From: Polaromonas sp.
GTDB taxonomy: Bacteria > Pseudomonadota > Gammaproteobacteria > Burkholderiales > Burkholderiaceae_C
Length of the DNA stretch: 64,000 nt
Direction: 5' to 3'
Assembly (NCBI GenBank): GCA_013823635.1
Contig: PNML01000004.1
Span: forward strand, 1 to 64,000
Shown here: piece after piece, positions 9,647-19,472 of the stretch
Numbering within the stretch: position 1 is the first letter of the stretch
Layout of the letters: every line of letters begins with the position of its first letter
Position numbers and translations under genes: made by a program
Notes under the pieces: model-generated
What the model saw: only the letters and a program-made list of their open reading frames with translations
Database searches by the model: none
What the model was told of the DNA's origin: nothing

Positions 9647-10546
9647 GTGAAACACTCCCACTTCTGGCAACTGTTGGGGCTCTCCGCGTTGTGGGGAGCC
9701 TCTTTTTTGTTCATCCGCGTGGCCAGCCCCCTGCTGGGTCCCTGGGTGTTGGCCGGCATGCGGGTGGTGCTGGCCACGCTGACCCTGGGGCTGATCACCC
9801 AGGCCCTGCGCCAAAGCTGGCCCTGGGCCCACTGGCGAGAGCTGCTGCGGCTGGGGGTGCTGGCGGTCACCCTGCCCTTTTTGCTGTATGCGTGGGCCGC
9901 GCTGCGCCTGCCCTCTGGCTACCTGGCGCTGCTCAACACCACGGCGGTGCTGTTCGGCACACTGGCCTCGGCCTGGCTGGGTGAAGACCGGCTCACCCGG
10001 CCCAAGGTGCTGGGCTGTGTGCTGGGCTTCATGGGGGTGGCGCTGATCGTGCGGCTGGGGCCGATAGAACCCGACGCCCCCCGCCTGTGGGCGGCCCTGG
10101 CCTGCCTGGCGGCGGCGGCCTCCTATGGCTGCGCCACGCCCCTGATGAAACGGGCCACGCTGCGCATGGAACCCCTGGCCATCGCGTTGGGGCTGAACGT
10201 GGCCGCCTGTGCCCTGCTGCTGCCCGGTGCGGCCTGGCAGTGGCCCAGTGCCAACTTCACCCCAGCCGCGCTGCTGGCTGTGGCGGCTTTGGGCATAGCC
10301 GCCTCCGGGCTGGCGAGCTGGGTACACCTGCGCATCATGCGGCACGTGTCGCCCGTGGCCGCCATCAGCCCGGCCTTTCTGGTGCCCTTGTTCGGGGTGG
10401 GTTGGGGGCACCTCCTGCTCGGTGAACCGCTGGGCGCGGGCCTGTTGGGCGGTGGGTTGCTGGTGCTGCTGGCCACCGCGCTGGTGACGGGGTTCAACCC
10501 GTTTTCCCGGCTGTGGCAGATCGGTGCGCCAACCCCCAAACCCTGA
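9647..10546 (+). CDS. EamA/DMT-superfamily transporter
   Basis: This roughly 299-residue membrane protein appears to have about ten TM helices in two EamA repeats, beginning VKHSHFWQLLGLSALWGASF. The ORF track starts at 9074, but 9086-9541 is aroQ on the other strand. The GTG at 9647 starts just before the first helix. DMT family members typically export amino acids or metabolites; the substrate cannot be predicted here. Its last 53 nt overlap the 3' end of the convergent MFS gene. The start codon is inferred because no clear ribosome-binding site is present. Confidence 0.88.
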   Translation: MKHSHFWQLLGLSALWGASFLFIRVASPLLGPWVLAGMRVVLATLTLGLITQALRQSWPWAHWRELLRLGVLAVTLPFLLYAWAALRLPSGYLALLNTTAVLFGTLASAWLGEDRLTRPKVLGCVLGFMGVALIVRLGPIEPDAPRLWAALACLAAAASYGCATPLMKRATLRMEPLAIALGLNVAACALLLPGAAWQWPSANFTPAALLAVAALGIAASGLASWVHLRIMRHVSPVAAISPAFLVPLFGVGWGHLLLGEPLGAGLLGGGLLVLLATALVTGFNPFSRLWQIGAPTPKP

Positions 10547-11687
10547 GCGCACAGGCCGTGGCCATGAGCCCGGCCACGCTGCCACAGGCGAACACGGCCG
10601 ACAAACCCCAGGCCGTGCTGACCAGGCCACCGCCCACGCCACCCAGCACACCGGGCACACCGTAGCCCACCACGGTGTACAAGGCCTGCCCCCGCCCCCG
10701 CAACCTGCCGGGAAAGTGGTGCGAAATGAGTGCAATGCACACGGTGTGGTGCGCGGCAAAGGTGATGGCGTGCAGCATTTGCCCCAGCACCAGCAGCGGC
10801 CACACCAGCGGCCACTTGGCCAGCAGCCCCATGCGCAACGCCACCAGGGCAGCGGCCAGCACCAACCAGCCGGTCAATGGGAGGAGGGGCAACCAGCGGC
10901 CTTGCGTCAGGAACCAGCCAATTTCCAGCACCACGGCCACGGCCCACAACAAGCCAATGGTGGCCTTGCTGTACCCCAGGTGGTCCAGGTACAGTGAAAA
11001 AAACACGTAAATGAAGATGTGCGCCAACACGTGGAAAAAAATGGCCGCAAACAGCCAGGCCACCTCGGGCTGGCGCAGCAGCGTCCACACAGGCTGCGCG
11101 GGTGCATCGGCCGCATGGGGGGCCTCCTTCACGTCGGGCATCCACCACACGCTGAGCGTGACGGCGAGCAACGTCGCCACGGTCCACAACGGGAAGCTGC
11201 CCATGCCGTGGCGCTCGAACCACCCACCCGCCGCCAGCACCGTCAACAAAAAACCCAATGACCCCCACAAGCGCACGCGGCCATAGCGTTTGGCATCAAA
11301 CCGCCCGCCCTGGCTGACCAGGTGGGCCATGGCGGCCTCGCTCATGGGCATCATGGCGCTGGTGTGTACAAACATCAGCAGCAACACCAGCAACAGGCCC
11401 CAAAAACCCAGGTTCAGCCACAACCCCAGCGAGCACACCAGCGCCGCCGTTGCACCGTAGCGCAACAGGCGCACCCGCTCCCCGGTGCGGTCACTCAGCC
11501 AGCCCCAGGCATAGGGTGCGAACAGGCGGGTGGCCGACTGCACCGACGTGAGCACGCTGATGGCGAGCAGCCCCAGGCCCATGTCTTTGAGCCACAGCGG
11601 CAGGTACGGGTTGAAGAACCCGATGTGGGCGAAATAACTGGCCGACAGGGCCGCGAACGGCGCGAGCACGCGCACCGACGCGGTCAT
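10494..11687 (-). CDS. Major facilitator superfamily transporter (3-phenylpropionate transporter-like subgroup)
   Basis: This 397-residue protein appears to have 12 TM helices. The family fits MFS_1-like/PPP transporters: the start ALSASYFAHIGFFNPYLPLW and the loop WGWLSDRTGERVRLLRYG between helices 2 and 3 are typical. Substrate is unknown; the resemblance to HcaT-type carriers is structural, not proof of aromatic acid transport. The ATG is 3 nt after the aroC stop on the same strand, so it is probably co-transcribed with aroC. The gene overlaps the convergent DMT gene by 53 nt. Confidence 0.9.
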   Translation of the reverse strand: MTASVRVLAPFAALSASYFAHIGFFNPYLPLWLKDMGLGLLAISVLTSVQSATRLFAPYAWGWLSDRTGERVRLLRYGATAALVCSLGLWLNLGFWGLLLVLLLMFVHTSAMMPMSEAAMAHLVSQGGRFDAKRYGRVRLWGSLGFLLTVLAAGGWFERHGMGSFPLWTVATLLAVTLSVWWMPDVKEAPHAADAPAQPVWTLLRQPEVAWLFAAIFFHVLAHIFIYVFFSLYLDHLGYSKATIGLLWAVAVVLEIGWFLTQGRWLPLLPLTGWLVLAAALVALRMGLLAKWPLVWPLLVLGQMLHAITFAAHHTVCIALISHHFPGRLRGRGQALYTVVGYGVPGVLGGVGGGLVSTAWGLSAVFACGSVAGLMATACALRVWGLAHRSATAGKTG

Positions 11688-11690
11688 GCA

Positions 11691-12782
11691 TCAGCCATGG
11701 GCAATGTCGGGGGTGCTCACCCGCACGTCCGCGCATTGCGCACGGTGCTGCAACACATGCTCCATCACCACCAAAGCCAGCATGGCCTCGGCGATGGGCG
11801 TGGCCCGAATGCCCACGCAGGGGTCGTGCCGGCCTTTGGTGATGACTTCGGTGGCCTGGCCCGCCGAGTCAATGGTGTCGCGCGGGATCAGGATGGAACT
11901 GGTGGGCTTGATGGCAATGCCCACCTCCAGGTCCTGCCCGGTGCTGATGCCGCCCAGCACCCCACCCGAGTTGTTGCCCACGAACCCGCTCGGGGTCAGC
12001 GCGTCGCCATGGGTGCTGCCTTTGGCCGTGACGCAATCGAACCCGGCACCAATTTCCACCCCTTTGACGGCATTGATGCCCATCATGGCGAACGCGATGT
12101 CGGCATCCAGTTTGTCGAACAGCGGCTGCCCCAGGCCAGTGGGCATGCCCTGTGCGACCACGCGCAACCGCGCACCACAGGAGTCACCACTTTTGCGCAA
12201 CGCGTTCATGTAATCCTCCAGCGCAGACACGTCGGCCACCGGCGCGAAGAAGGGGTTGTGGGGCACATGCGCCCAACTTTCAAACGCAATGGGCATGTCG
12301 CCGATCTGGGTCATGCAGCCTTGGAAGGTGGTGCCATGGACCGTCAGCAGCCACTTTTTGGCCACTGCGCCGGCCGCCACCATGGGGGCCGTCAGCCGGG
12401 CCGACGAACGGCCGCCACCGCGCGGGTCGCGCACGCCGTATTTGTGCCAGTAGGTGTAGTCGGCGTGCCCGGGGCGAAATGTCTGCAGGATGTCGCCGTA
12501 GTCTTTGCTGCGCTGGTCGGTGTTGCGAATCAGCAGGCAGATGGGCGTACCGGTGGTCAGCCCCTGGTAAACGCCACTGAGGATTTCCACCGCATCGGGT
12601 TCGTTGCGCTGGGTCACGAACTTGCTGGTGCCCGGACGGCGTCGGTCCAGATCGGGCTGTATGTCGGACTCGCTCAGTGGAAGCCCGGGTGGGCAGCCAT
12701 CAATCACGCAGCCAATGGCTGGTCCGTGGGATTCACCAAAGTTGGTGACTGCAAAAAGGTTGCCAAATGTGTTGCCGCTCAT
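11691..12782 (-). CDS. aroC: Chorismate synthase
   Basis: This 363-residue enzyme catalyses the last shikimate step, converting EPSP to chorismate with reduced FMN. Signatures visible are the N-terminal [20 protein letters not shown], the [14 protein letters not shown] motif and [10 protein letters not shown]. Length is standard. The start at 12782 gives the conserved N-terminus. It is followed on the same strand after 3 nt by an MFS transporter; a second shikimate gene, aroQ, lies 2 kb away on the same strand but is not in the same tight group. Confidence 0.98.
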   Translation of the reverse strand: MSGNTFGNLFAVTNFGESHGPAIGCVIDGCPPGLPLSESDIQPDLDRRRPGTSKFVTQRNEPDAVEILSGVYQGLTTGTPICLLIRNTDQRSKDYGDILQTFRPGHADYTYWHKYGVRDPRGGGRSSARLTAPMVAAGAVAKKWLLTVHGTTFQGCMTQIGDMPIAFESWAHVPHNPFFAPVADVSALEDYMNALRKSGDSCGARLRVVAQGMPTGLGQPLFDKLDADIAFAMMGINAVKGVEIGAGFDCVTAKGSTHGDALTPSGFVGNNSGGVLGGISTGQDLEVGIAIKPTSSILIPRDTIDSAGQATEVITKGRHDPCVGIRATPIAEAMLALVVMEHVLQHRAQCADVRVSTPDIAHG

Positions 12783-12805
12783 GGCGGCGGATTATCCCAG
12801 ACGCA

Positions 12806-13276
12806 TCAGCCCTTGGCAGGCGCCTCGGCGGTGGCTTCATCTTCGCCCGGCCAGTCGCGGATGTAGGCCTTGAGCATCTTGTTCTCAAAATTTTGGGCAT
12901 CCACCACCGCCTTGGCCACATCGTAGAAACTGATGACACCCATGAGCATGCGGCTGTCCATCACCGGCATGTAACGGCAGTGGCGCTCAATCATCATGGG
13001 GCGCACCTGGTCCAACTCTGTTTCTGGCGTGCAACTCATGGGGTGATCATCCATCACCTTGCGCACCGTGCTGCTGCCCAGCGATCCCCCATTGGTGGCC
13101 AAGTTCTGAATGACCTCCCGGAAGGTGAGCATGCCCACCAGATCACCATGCTCCATGATGGCCAACGAGCCGATGTCGAAATGGTTCATGGTTTCGACGG
13201 CCTTGAGCAGGCTGTCATCCGGGGATGCGGTGTAGAGGGTTCCCCCTTTGACGCGCAGGATGTCACTGACTTTCAT
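12806..13276 (-). CDS. CBS-domain pair protein
   Basis: This 156-residue cytoplasmic protein consists of two tandem CBS domains, beginning MKVSDILRVKGGTLYTASPD, with the second repeat around SSTVRKVMDDHPMSCTPETE. Such pairs bind adenosyl ligands and act as energy or regulatory sensors; the partner is not evident. The track start at 13315 is upstream. The ATG at 13276 is preferred because GAGAGGAG precedes it at good spacing and it starts the first CBS fold directly. It lies 23 nt upstream of aroC on the same strand. Confidence 0.9.
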   Translation of the reverse strand: MKVSDILRVKGGTLYTASPDDSLLKAVETMNHFDIGSLAIMEHGDLVGMLTFREVIQNLATNGGSLGSSTVRKVMDDHPMSCTPETELDQVRPMMIERHCRYMPVMDSRMLMGVISFYDVAKAVVDAQNFENKMLKAYIRDWPGEDEATAEAPAKG

Positions 13277-13348
13277 GGTTGCTCCTCTCATTTGTGAAGA
13301 CTTTTGCGCTCTCAATATAGCGCACGCGGCGGTCGTAGTTCGCGGTGG

Positions 13349-13591
13349 TCACTTCTTGACGCGCGGGCGCAGGCCCATGGCCTCGCGCTGCCGGTCAATT
13401 CGGGCCTGCTTGCGCGCATTTTCTTTCTCGATCACCTTGCGCTTGGTGTACCCGGACTGGTCCGCCCAGGCCCACCAAGCCACCGCCAAACCCAATGGCG
13501 CCAGCACACCCCACCACGGCCAGTTGGCCACAGGCCCCATCCCTTGCACCTTGAGCAGAATGAACAACAAACCCAAGCCGAGGAACCACAT
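13349..13591 (-). CDS. Small Trp-rich membrane protein
   Basis: This is an 80-residue protein starting MWFLGLGLLFILLKVQGMGP, with two hydrophobic segments and the tryptophan cluster WPWWGVLAPLGLAVAWWAWA, followed by a basic tail rich in Lys and Arg. This matches the small Trp-rich protein family found in Burkholderiales, whose function is unknown. The track ORF extends to 13753, but the ATG at 13591 has AAGGAG at ideal spacing. It is divergent from the cytochrome c gene. The basic C-terminal tail probably faces the cytoplasm. Confidence 0.88.
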   Translation of the reverse strand: MWFLGLGLLFILLKVQGMGPVANWPWWGVLAPLGLAVAWWAWADQSGYTKRKVIEKENARKQARIDRQREAMGLRPRVKK

Positions 13592-13725
13592 GGCGTTCTC
13601 CTTGTCAACCACAAAAGTCCGAATGAAACAATGCGTAACGCGATGAGCCAAGTCAAACAAACCCGATAAAATCAGTATCGGCTTATTTAAAAGTTGCCCC
13701 TTAACTTCCCACGAGGAGATTCTCC

Positions 13726-14031
13726 ATGAAACGTGCTCTGTTTGTTCTCGCATCCGCCCTGATTGTTGCCGCGCCCGCCATGGCCGACGAAGCCATGGCC
13801 AAGGCCAACAATTGCATGGCCTGCCATGCAGCCGACAAGAAACTGGTTGGCCCCGCTTACAAAGATGTGGCCAAAAAGTACGCCGGTCAGGCCGACGCCG
13901 CAGACAAGCTGGCCGCCAAGATTGTCAAGGGTGGCTCCGGCGTCTGGGGTGCCATCCCCATGCCAGCCAACCCCAAGGTTTCCGAGGCAGATGCCAAGAA
14001 GCTGGCCACCTGGGTCCTGAGCCTGAAGTAA
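13726..14031 (+). CDS. Class I c-type cytochrome (c551/c552-like)
   Basis: This 101-residue periplasmic electron carrier has a signal peptide at residues 1-20 (cut after APAMA). The heme motif is CMACH at residues 30-34 and the probable axial Met is in IPMPAN. The size and the LVGPAYKDVAKKY helix fit small monoheme cytochromes that donate electrons to terminal oxidases or reductases. GAGGAG lies upstream of the ATG. The gene is followed by a strong intrinsic terminator shared with the convergent acs gene, so it is probably monocistronic. Confidence 0.95.
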   Translation: MKRALFVLASALIVAAPAMADEAMAKANNCMACHAADKKLVGPAYKDVAKKYAGQADAADKLAAKIVKGGSGVWGAIPMPANPKVSEADAKKLATWVLSLK

Positions 14032-14079
14032 CGCCTCACCCTTCCGGCCAAGCCTGTGGGGCTTGGCTGGATCAGGCAA

Positions 14080-14110
14080 CAAAAAACCCGCCAGCGGCGG
14101 GTTTTTTGTT
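14080..14110. terminator. Bidirectional intrinsic terminator between cytochrome c and acs
   Basis: The hairpin AACCCGCC-AGC-GGCGGGTT is flanked by A and T runs on its two sides, so it can end transcripts from both strands. It lies 49 nt after the cytochrome stop and 14 nt after the acs stop. Confidence 0.9.
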
Positions 14111-14123
14111 GGGCGCAAAAGTG

Positions 14124-16106
14124 TCAGAGGTTTTCTGAGAGCTGGTCGAGGATGGCTGGGTTTTCCAGCGTGCTGGTGTCCTGCGTGATGGCCTCGCCCT
14201 TGGCAATCGAGCGCAGCAAGCGACGCATGATCTTGCCGGAACGGGTCTTGGGCAGGTTGTCGCCAAAACGGATGTCTTTGGGCTTGGCAATGGGGCCAAT
14301 CTCTTTGCCCACGTGGTCGCGCAACTGCTTGGCGATGGCCTTGGCTTCATCGCCAGTGGGGCGGCTGCGCTTGAGCACCACAAACGCCACCACGGCTTCG
14401 CCGGTGGTGTCGTCGGGACGCCCCACCACGGCAGCCTCGGCCACCAACTCGGTGCAGCTGACCAGCGCCGACTCGATTTCCATGGTGCCCATGCGGTGAC
14501 CAGAAACGTTGAGCACGTCGTCAATCCGGCCGGTGATGGTGAAATAGCCAGTCTCCGCGTCGCGAATCGCACCGTCGCCAGCCAGGTAGTACTTGCCCTT
14601 GAAGTCATCGGGGTAGTAGCTCTTGACGAAGCGGGCATCATCGCCCCAAATGGTGCGGATCATGGAGGGCCATGGACGCTTGACCACCAGAATGCCGCCC
14701 TGGCCATTGGGCACATCTTTGCCGGTTTCATCCACGATGGCGGCCTGAATACCGGGGAAGGGCAGCGTGCATGAACCAGGCACCATGGGTGTGACACCGG
14801 GCAATGGGGTGATCATGTGCCCACCGGTCTCCGTTTGCCAGAAGGTGTCCACAATCGGGCAACGGCTGCCACCGACGTGCTGGTAGTACCACTCCCATGC
14901 AGCGGGATTGATGGGCTCGCCCACCGACCCCAGCAACCGCAAGCTGGAGAGGTCGTAGCTCTTGGGATGGACGGCGTCGCTGGCTTCAGCCGCCTTGATC
15001 AGCGAACGGATCGCCGTCGGCGCTGTGTAGAAAATGCTGACCTTGTGCTTCTCGATCATCTTCCAGAAACGACCGGCATCCGGGTAGGTGGGCACACCTT
15101 CGAACACAATTTCGGTACCGCCCAAGGCCAATGGACCGTAGGTGATGTAGGTGTGGCCCGTGACCCAGCCAATGTCAGCCGTGCACCAGAACACGTCGTC
15201 TGCCTTGAGGTCGAAGGTCCACTTGGTGGTCAACGCGGCGTGCAGCAGGTAGCCGCCCGTACTGTGCTGCACCCCCTTGGGCTTGCCGGTGGAGCCCGAG
15301 GTGTACAACAGGAACAGCGGGTGCTCGGCCGACACCCACTCTGGTTCGCAGGTGACGGTTTGACCGGCAATGGCCTCGTCCATCCACATGTCTCGGCCAG
15401 CAGTCATGGACACAGCCGCACCCGAGCGCTTGACCACCAGCACTTTGCTGACGCTCTCACAACCACCCAGAGAGAAAGCTTCGTCCACGATGGACTTCAG
15501 CGGCAACTGCTTGCCGCCACGGATCTGGTGATCGGCGGTGATCACCACCTTCGCGCCGGTGTCCTGGATGCGGTCACGCAAGCTTTGGGCCGAGAAACCG
15601 CCAAACACCACCGAGTGGGTGGCGCCGATTCGGGCGCAGGCCTGCATGGCCGCCACGCCGTCGATGGACATGGAGATGTAAATCACCACGCGGTCACCCT
15701 TTTTGACGCCCTGAGCCTTCAGCCCGTTGGCGATCTGACAGGTCTTGGTCAACAGCTCGCTGTAGGTGATCTTGGTCACTTCACCACCGTCCGCCTCAAA
15801 AATCAGCGCGGTTTTGTCGCCCAGGCCTTTTTCAATGTTGCGGTCCAGGCAGTTGTAAGAGGCATTCAACGTGCCGTCTTCAAACCATTTGAAGAAAGGC
15901 GCCTTGCTTTCGTCCAACACCTTGGTGAACGGTGTTTTCCAGCTCAGGAGCTCTTTGGCCTGTCGCGCCCAGAACCCTTCGTAGTCACGCTCAGCCTCCT
16001 GACACAGTGCGTCGTAGGCGGCCATGCCAGCCACCGCCGCGTTCTTGACGAAGGCTTCACTGGGGTTGTAAATCGTGACTGCGCTTGCAGCGTCTGTAGC
16101 ACTCAT
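14124..16106 (-). CDS. acs: Acetyl-CoA synthetase (AMP-forming)
   Basis: This 660-residue enzyme activates acetate to acetyl-CoA through acetyl-AMP. Motifs present are the P-loop-like [19 protein letters not shown], the [12 protein letters not shown] adenylate motif, and the C-terminal [11 protein letters not shown], whose lysine is the usual acetylation-regulated residue. The track ORF begins at 16181, but the ATG at 16106 has AGGAG upstream and gives the usual length. A TTGACA-like hexamer lies about 40 nt upstream (16145-16150, minus strand), without a good -10 box. It is divergent from the YqhA-family gene. Confidence 0.97.
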   Translation of the reverse strand: MSATDAASAVTIYNPSEAFVKNAAVAGMAAYDALCQEAERDYEGFWARQAKELLSWKTPFTKVLDESKAPFFKWFEDGTLNASYNCLDRNIEKGLGDKTALIFEADGGEVTKITYSELLTKTCQIANGLKAQGVKKGDRVVIYISMSIDGVAAMQACARIGATHSVVFGGFSAQSLRDRIQDTGAKVVITADHQIRGGKQLPLKSIVDEAFSLGGCESVSKVLVVKRSGAAVSMTAGRDMWMDEAIAGQTVTCEPEWVSAEHPLFLLYTSGSTGKPKGVQHSTGGYLLHAALTTKWTFDLKADDVFWCTADIGWVTGHTYITYGPLALGGTEIVFEGVPTYPDAGRFWKMIEKHKVSIFYTAPTAIRSLIKAAEASDAVHPKSYDLSSLRLLGSVGEPINPAAWEWYYQHVGGSRCPIVDTFWQTETGGHMITPLPGVTPMVPGSCTLPFPGIQAAIVDETGKDVPNGQGGILVVKRPWPSMIRTIWGDDARFVKSYYPDDFKGKYYLAGDGAIRDAETGYFTITGRIDDVLNVSGHRMGTMEIESALVSCTELVAEAAVVGRPDDTTGEAVVAFVVLKRSRPTGDEAKAIAKQLRDHVGKEIGPIAKPKDIRFGDNLPKTRSGKIMRRLLRSIAKGEAITQDTSTLENPAILDQLSENL

Positions 16107-16309
16107 GTGGTCTCCTGAATGAAATGGGTCTGTGCACTCAATAATGTCAAGCTTGGCTCTTACAAACGACTGACTCGGCATGGCAGCGAGGGAGTGGCTG
16201 AACGCCTAGAATGGCGGCGGCATCGCCACCCCAAACCCCGTGCGGGTGGCGCCAAGCCTACCCACGACACCCTTCAGCGTCCTTGTTGTGGCCTGCCACA
16301 CCACCCTTC

Positions 16310-16939
16310 ATGTCCTCCACCAACCACCACTCCACCAGCGACTCCGCCACACCACCGGCTTTGGTCCGCCGTTTGCGCCCCCTGCCCAATCTGATTTTTG
16401 CCAGTCGCTGGCTTCAGTTGCCCCTGTACCTGGGGCTGATAGCCGCTCAAGGCGTCTATGTGTGGCACTTCCTTTTGGAACTGTTCCATTTGATCGAAGC
16501 CGCGTTTGGCAGCCAAACGGCCCTGCAAACGCTGGTCAACAGCATCGGGTACACATCCAACATTCAGGTCACGCACCTCAATGAGACCATCATCATGCTG
16601 GTGGTACTGGCACTCATTGATGTGGTCATGATCTCCAACCTCCTGATCATGGTCATAGTAGGAGGCTACGAAACCTTCGTCAGCCGAATGGAATTGGAAG
16701 GGCACCCTGACCAGCCGGAATGGCTGGGGCATGTCAATGCGTCGGTCTTGAAGGTGAAGCTCGCCATGGCCATCATCGGCATCTCGTCCATTCACCTGCT
16801 CAAAACCTTCATCAATGCCGGCAGCTATGAGATCAAGGTGCTGATGTGGCAAACCATCATCCACGTGGTGTTCCTGCTCAGTGCCTTGGCCATTGCCTAC
16901 ACCGACAGGCTGTTGAGCACGTCCCACCAGGACCATTGA
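16310..16939 (+). CDS. UPF0114 (YqhA) family integral membrane protein
   Basis: This 209-residue protein appears to have four TM helices. The conserved core begins [20 protein letters not shown] and continues with [20 protein letters not shown] and [15 protein letters not shown], typical of the YqhA family of unknown function. The ATG at 16310 is chosen because it starts about 30 residues before the first helix; the track start at 16211 adds a Pro- and Ser-rich stretch unlike family members. No ribosome-binding site is evident for either start. It precedes the fumarase gene by 104 nt. Confidence 0.87.
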   Translation: MSSTNHHSTSDSATPPALVRRLRPLPNLIFASRWLQLPLYLGLIAAQGVYVWHFLLELFHLIEAAFGSQTALQTLVNSIGYTSNIQVTHLNETIIMLVVLALIDVVMISNLLIMVIVGGYETFVSRMELEGHPDQPEWLGHVNASVLKVKLAMAIIGISSIHLLKTFINAGSYEIKVLMWQTIIHVVFLLSALAIAYTDRLLSTSHQDH

Positions 16940-17043
16940 CCAAACGCCAGCCAGACCCGATGACACCGTCAGTTCGCGTTGGATCCAGTGCTTAGAATTT
17001 CAGGCTCCCGGTTTTGCCCCCTTTACCCACTCCCATCACCACC

Positions 17044-18594
17044 ATGACCACGATCCGCCAAGCTGACCTGATCGAATCCGTAGCCGCCGCGCTGCAATAC
17101 ATCAGCTACTACCACCCGGCCGATTACATTGCCCACTTGGCCAAGGCATACGAGCGTGAGCAAAGCCCGGCGGCGAAAGACGCGATCGCTCAAATCCTGA
17201 CCAACAGCAAGATGAGCGCCACAGGGCACCGCCCCATCTGCCAGGACACCGGCATCGTCAACGTCTTCCTGAAAGTGGGCATGGACGTGCGCTGGGAGGG
17301 GTTCACGGGCAGCCTGGACGACGCCATCAACGAAGGGGTGCGTCAGGGCTACAACCACCCTGACAACACGTTGCGCGCGAGCGTGGTGGCCGATCCCCAA
17401 TTCGACCGCAAAAACACCAAAGACAACACACCGGCTGTCATCTTCAGCGAGATCGTGCCGGGCAACACCCTGGAAGTCACCGTGGCCGCCAAGGGCGGCG
17501 GCTCTGAAAACAAGAGCAAAATGGTCATGCTCAACCCCGGCGACAGCGTGGTCGATTGGGTGCTGAAAACGGTGCCCACCATGGGCGCTGGCTGGTGCCC
17601 TCCGGGCATGTTGGGCATCGGCATTGGCGGCACCGCCGAGAAGGCAGTGCTCATGGCCAAAGAAAGCCTGATGGACGACCTGGACATGCACGAACTGCAG
17701 GCCAAGGCCGCCGCCGGAGAAGCCCTGACCAAAACCGAAGCCCTGCGCCTGGAACTGCTGGAAAAGGTCAACGCCCTGGGCATAGGCGCGCAAGGTCTGG
17801 GCGGCTTGACCACGGTGCTGGACATCAAAATCAAGATGTACCCCACCCACGCGGCCAGCAAGCCCGTGGCCATGATTCCCAACTGCGCGGCCACGCGCCA
17901 CGCCCATTTCGTCATGGACGGCAGCGGCCCGGTGTACCTGGATCCACCCAGCCTGGACCTGTGGCCCAAGGTGGACTGGGCGCCCAACACCCAGACGAGC
18001 AAGCGGGTGGACTTGAACACCTTGACCAAGGCCGAAGTGGCCAGCTGGAAGCCCGGTGACACCCTGCTGCTGAACGGCAAAATGCTGACCGGCCGAGATG
18101 CCGCGCACAAGCGCATTCAGGACATGCTGGCCAAAGGCGAATCCCTGCCCGTGGATTTCACCAACCGGGTCATCTACTACGTCGGCCCGGTGGACCCGGT
18201 GGGCGACGAGGCAGTGGGACCGGCCGGCCCGACGACAGCCACCCGCATGGACGGTTTCACCGAAATGATGTTGGCCAAAACCGGCCTCATCTCCATGGTG
18301 GGCAAAGCCGAACGCGGCCCGGTGGCCATCGAGGCCATCAAGAAGCACCAGTCCGCCTACCTGATGGCGGTGGGCGGTGCCGCGTACCTCGTGTCCAAGG
18401 CCATCAAATCGGCCAAGGTGGTGGGGTTTGCCGACTTGGGCATGGAAGCCATCTACGAATTTGATGTGGTCGACATGCCCGTGACCGTGGCGGTGGACGC
18501 CGGGGGGACCAGCGCCCACATCACGGGGCCAGCCGAATGGCAGCAGCGGATTGCATCGGGCGAGTTCAAGGGCATCGCCCTGAACCAATCCTGA
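17044..18594 (+). CDS. fumA: Fumarate hydratase, class I (iron-sulfur)
   Basis: This 516-residue TCA-cycle enzyme hydrates fumarate to malate with a [4Fe-4S] cluster. Motifs visible are HRPICQDTGIVNVF, WCPPGMLGIGIGGTAEKAV and PNCAATRHAHFVMDGSG, which hold the cluster cysteines. The C-terminal beta domain contains GKAERGPVAIEAIKKHQSAY. Both domains are in one chain. The ATG at 17044 gives a normal N-terminus; the track start at 17014 only adds a few residues. A TAGAAT hexamer at 16993-16998 may be a -10 box, with no convincing -35. Confidence 0.95.
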   Translation: MTTIRQADLIESVAAALQYISYYHPADYIAHLAKAYEREQSPAAKDAIAQILTNSKMSATGHRPICQDTGIVNVFLKVGMDVRWEGFTGSLDDAINEGVRQGYNHPDNTLRASVVADPQFDRKNTKDNTPAVIFSEIVPGNTLEVTVAAKGGGSENKSKMVMLNPGDSVVDWVLKTVPTMGAGWCPPGMLGIGIGGTAEKAVLMAKESLMDDLDMHELQAKAAAGEALTKTEALRLELLEKVNALGIGAQGLGGLTTVLDIKIKMYPTHAASKPVAMIPNCAATRHAHFVMDGSGPVYLDPPSLDLWPKVDWAPNTQTSKRVDLNTLTKAEVASWKPGDTLLLNGKMLTGRDAAHKRIQDMLAKGESLPVDFTNRVIYYVGPVDPVGDEAVGPAGPTTATRMDGFTEMMLAKTGLISMVGKAERGPVAIEAIKKHQSAYLMAVGGAAYLVSKAIKSAKVVGFADLGMEAIYEFDVVDMPVTVAVDAGGTSAHITGPAEWQQRIASGEFKGIALNQS

Positions 18595-18659
18595 AACGCT
18601 CGCGGGGTCAAGCGCGTTGTGCGGTTGACCTCGCTCAATCACTCACCTCATGGATTCTC

Positions 18660-19445
18660 GTGAGCACACAGCAAGCCCCCGTGGGCGTATTCGACAGCGG
18701 CATGGGCGGGTTGAGCGTGCTCAGGGTTCTGCGCCACCACCTCAAACACGAAAGCTGGGTGTATTTCGCTGACAATGCCCACGCGCCATATGGGGAAAAA
18801 ACACAGGACGAAATCACCGACCGCGCACTGAGCATCACACAGCAGCTCCGCCAGCAACACGGCATCAAAGCCCTGGTGGTCGCGTGCAACACCGCCACAG
18901 CGGCCGCCATCGCCACGCTCCGCGAGCAGCACCCCGACTTACCGATTGTGGGCATAGAGCCTGGCATCAAGCCTGCGCTGGCACTCAGCCGGACACGCCG
19001 CATTGGGGTCATGGCCACCCGCCGGACCGTCGACAGCGAGAAATTTCAGCGGCTGCTGGCCAGCGCACAAGTGCAGGCCCAATTCGTCGTTCAGCCCTGT
19101 GATGGACTGGCCCTGGCCATTGAAACCCAGGATCACAAAAAAATAGAAGCACTCATCTCTTTATACACCAGCGCCATGGGCACTTTTGGCACAAAAACTG
19201 GAGCCATGGACACCTTGGTGCTGGGTTGCACCCATTACCCACTGGCCGCGCACCAACTGCACCGCAGCGTGGGCCCTCACGTCACGTTGGTTGACCCCGC
19301 GCAAGGCGTCACACGTCAATTGGAGCGACTGCTGATGCAGAGCGAGCGGATGGCGACGGGCCAGGGCATCGGGGGCATCACAGCCTGTGGGACGGCCAAC
19401 TTGGCCGAACTTCAAGTGGCCATGGACCGGTGGTGCCCTGTCTGA
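18660..19445 (+). CDS. murI: Glutamate racemase
   Basis: This roughly 261-residue enzyme makes D-glutamate for peptidoglycan. The two catalytic cysteines are visible in VVACNTATAAA and VLGCTHYPL, with the N-terminal GVFDSGMGGLSVL. The GTG at 18660 is the likely start: it falls a few residues before the conserved first strand, while the track ORF (18537) reads back into fumA. It lies 65 nt after the fumarase gene on the same strand, so co-transcription is possible. Length is normal. Confidence 0.93.
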   Translation: MSTQQAPVGVFDSGMGGLSVLRVLRHHLKHESWVYFADNAHAPYGEKTQDEITDRALSITQQLRQQHGIKALVVACNTATAAAIATLREQHPDLPIVGIEPGIKPALALSRTRRIGVMATRRTVDSEKFQRLLASAQVQAQFVVQPCDGLALAIETQDHKKIEALISLYTSAMGTFGTKTGAMDTLVLGCTHYPLAAHQLHRSVGPHVTLVDPAQGVTRQLERLLMQSERMATGQGIGGITACGTANLAELQVAMDRWCPV

Positions 19446-19472
19446 ACGAGCGCCCCCTTCAACACACCGCTG

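Noticed and set aside
11322-12866. 514-residue plus-strand ORF over aroC
   Set aside because: It is antisense to aroC and the MFS gene and has no domain likeness.
17023-18642. 539-residue minus-strand ORF over fumA
   Set aside because: It is an antisense shadow with a His/Gly/Val-rich composition and no motifs.
19130-19200. AT-rich patch in murI as another repeat copy
   Set aside because: The encoded residues (a helix before the DTLVLGCTHYP motif) match ordinary MurI sequence, so it is not an insertion.
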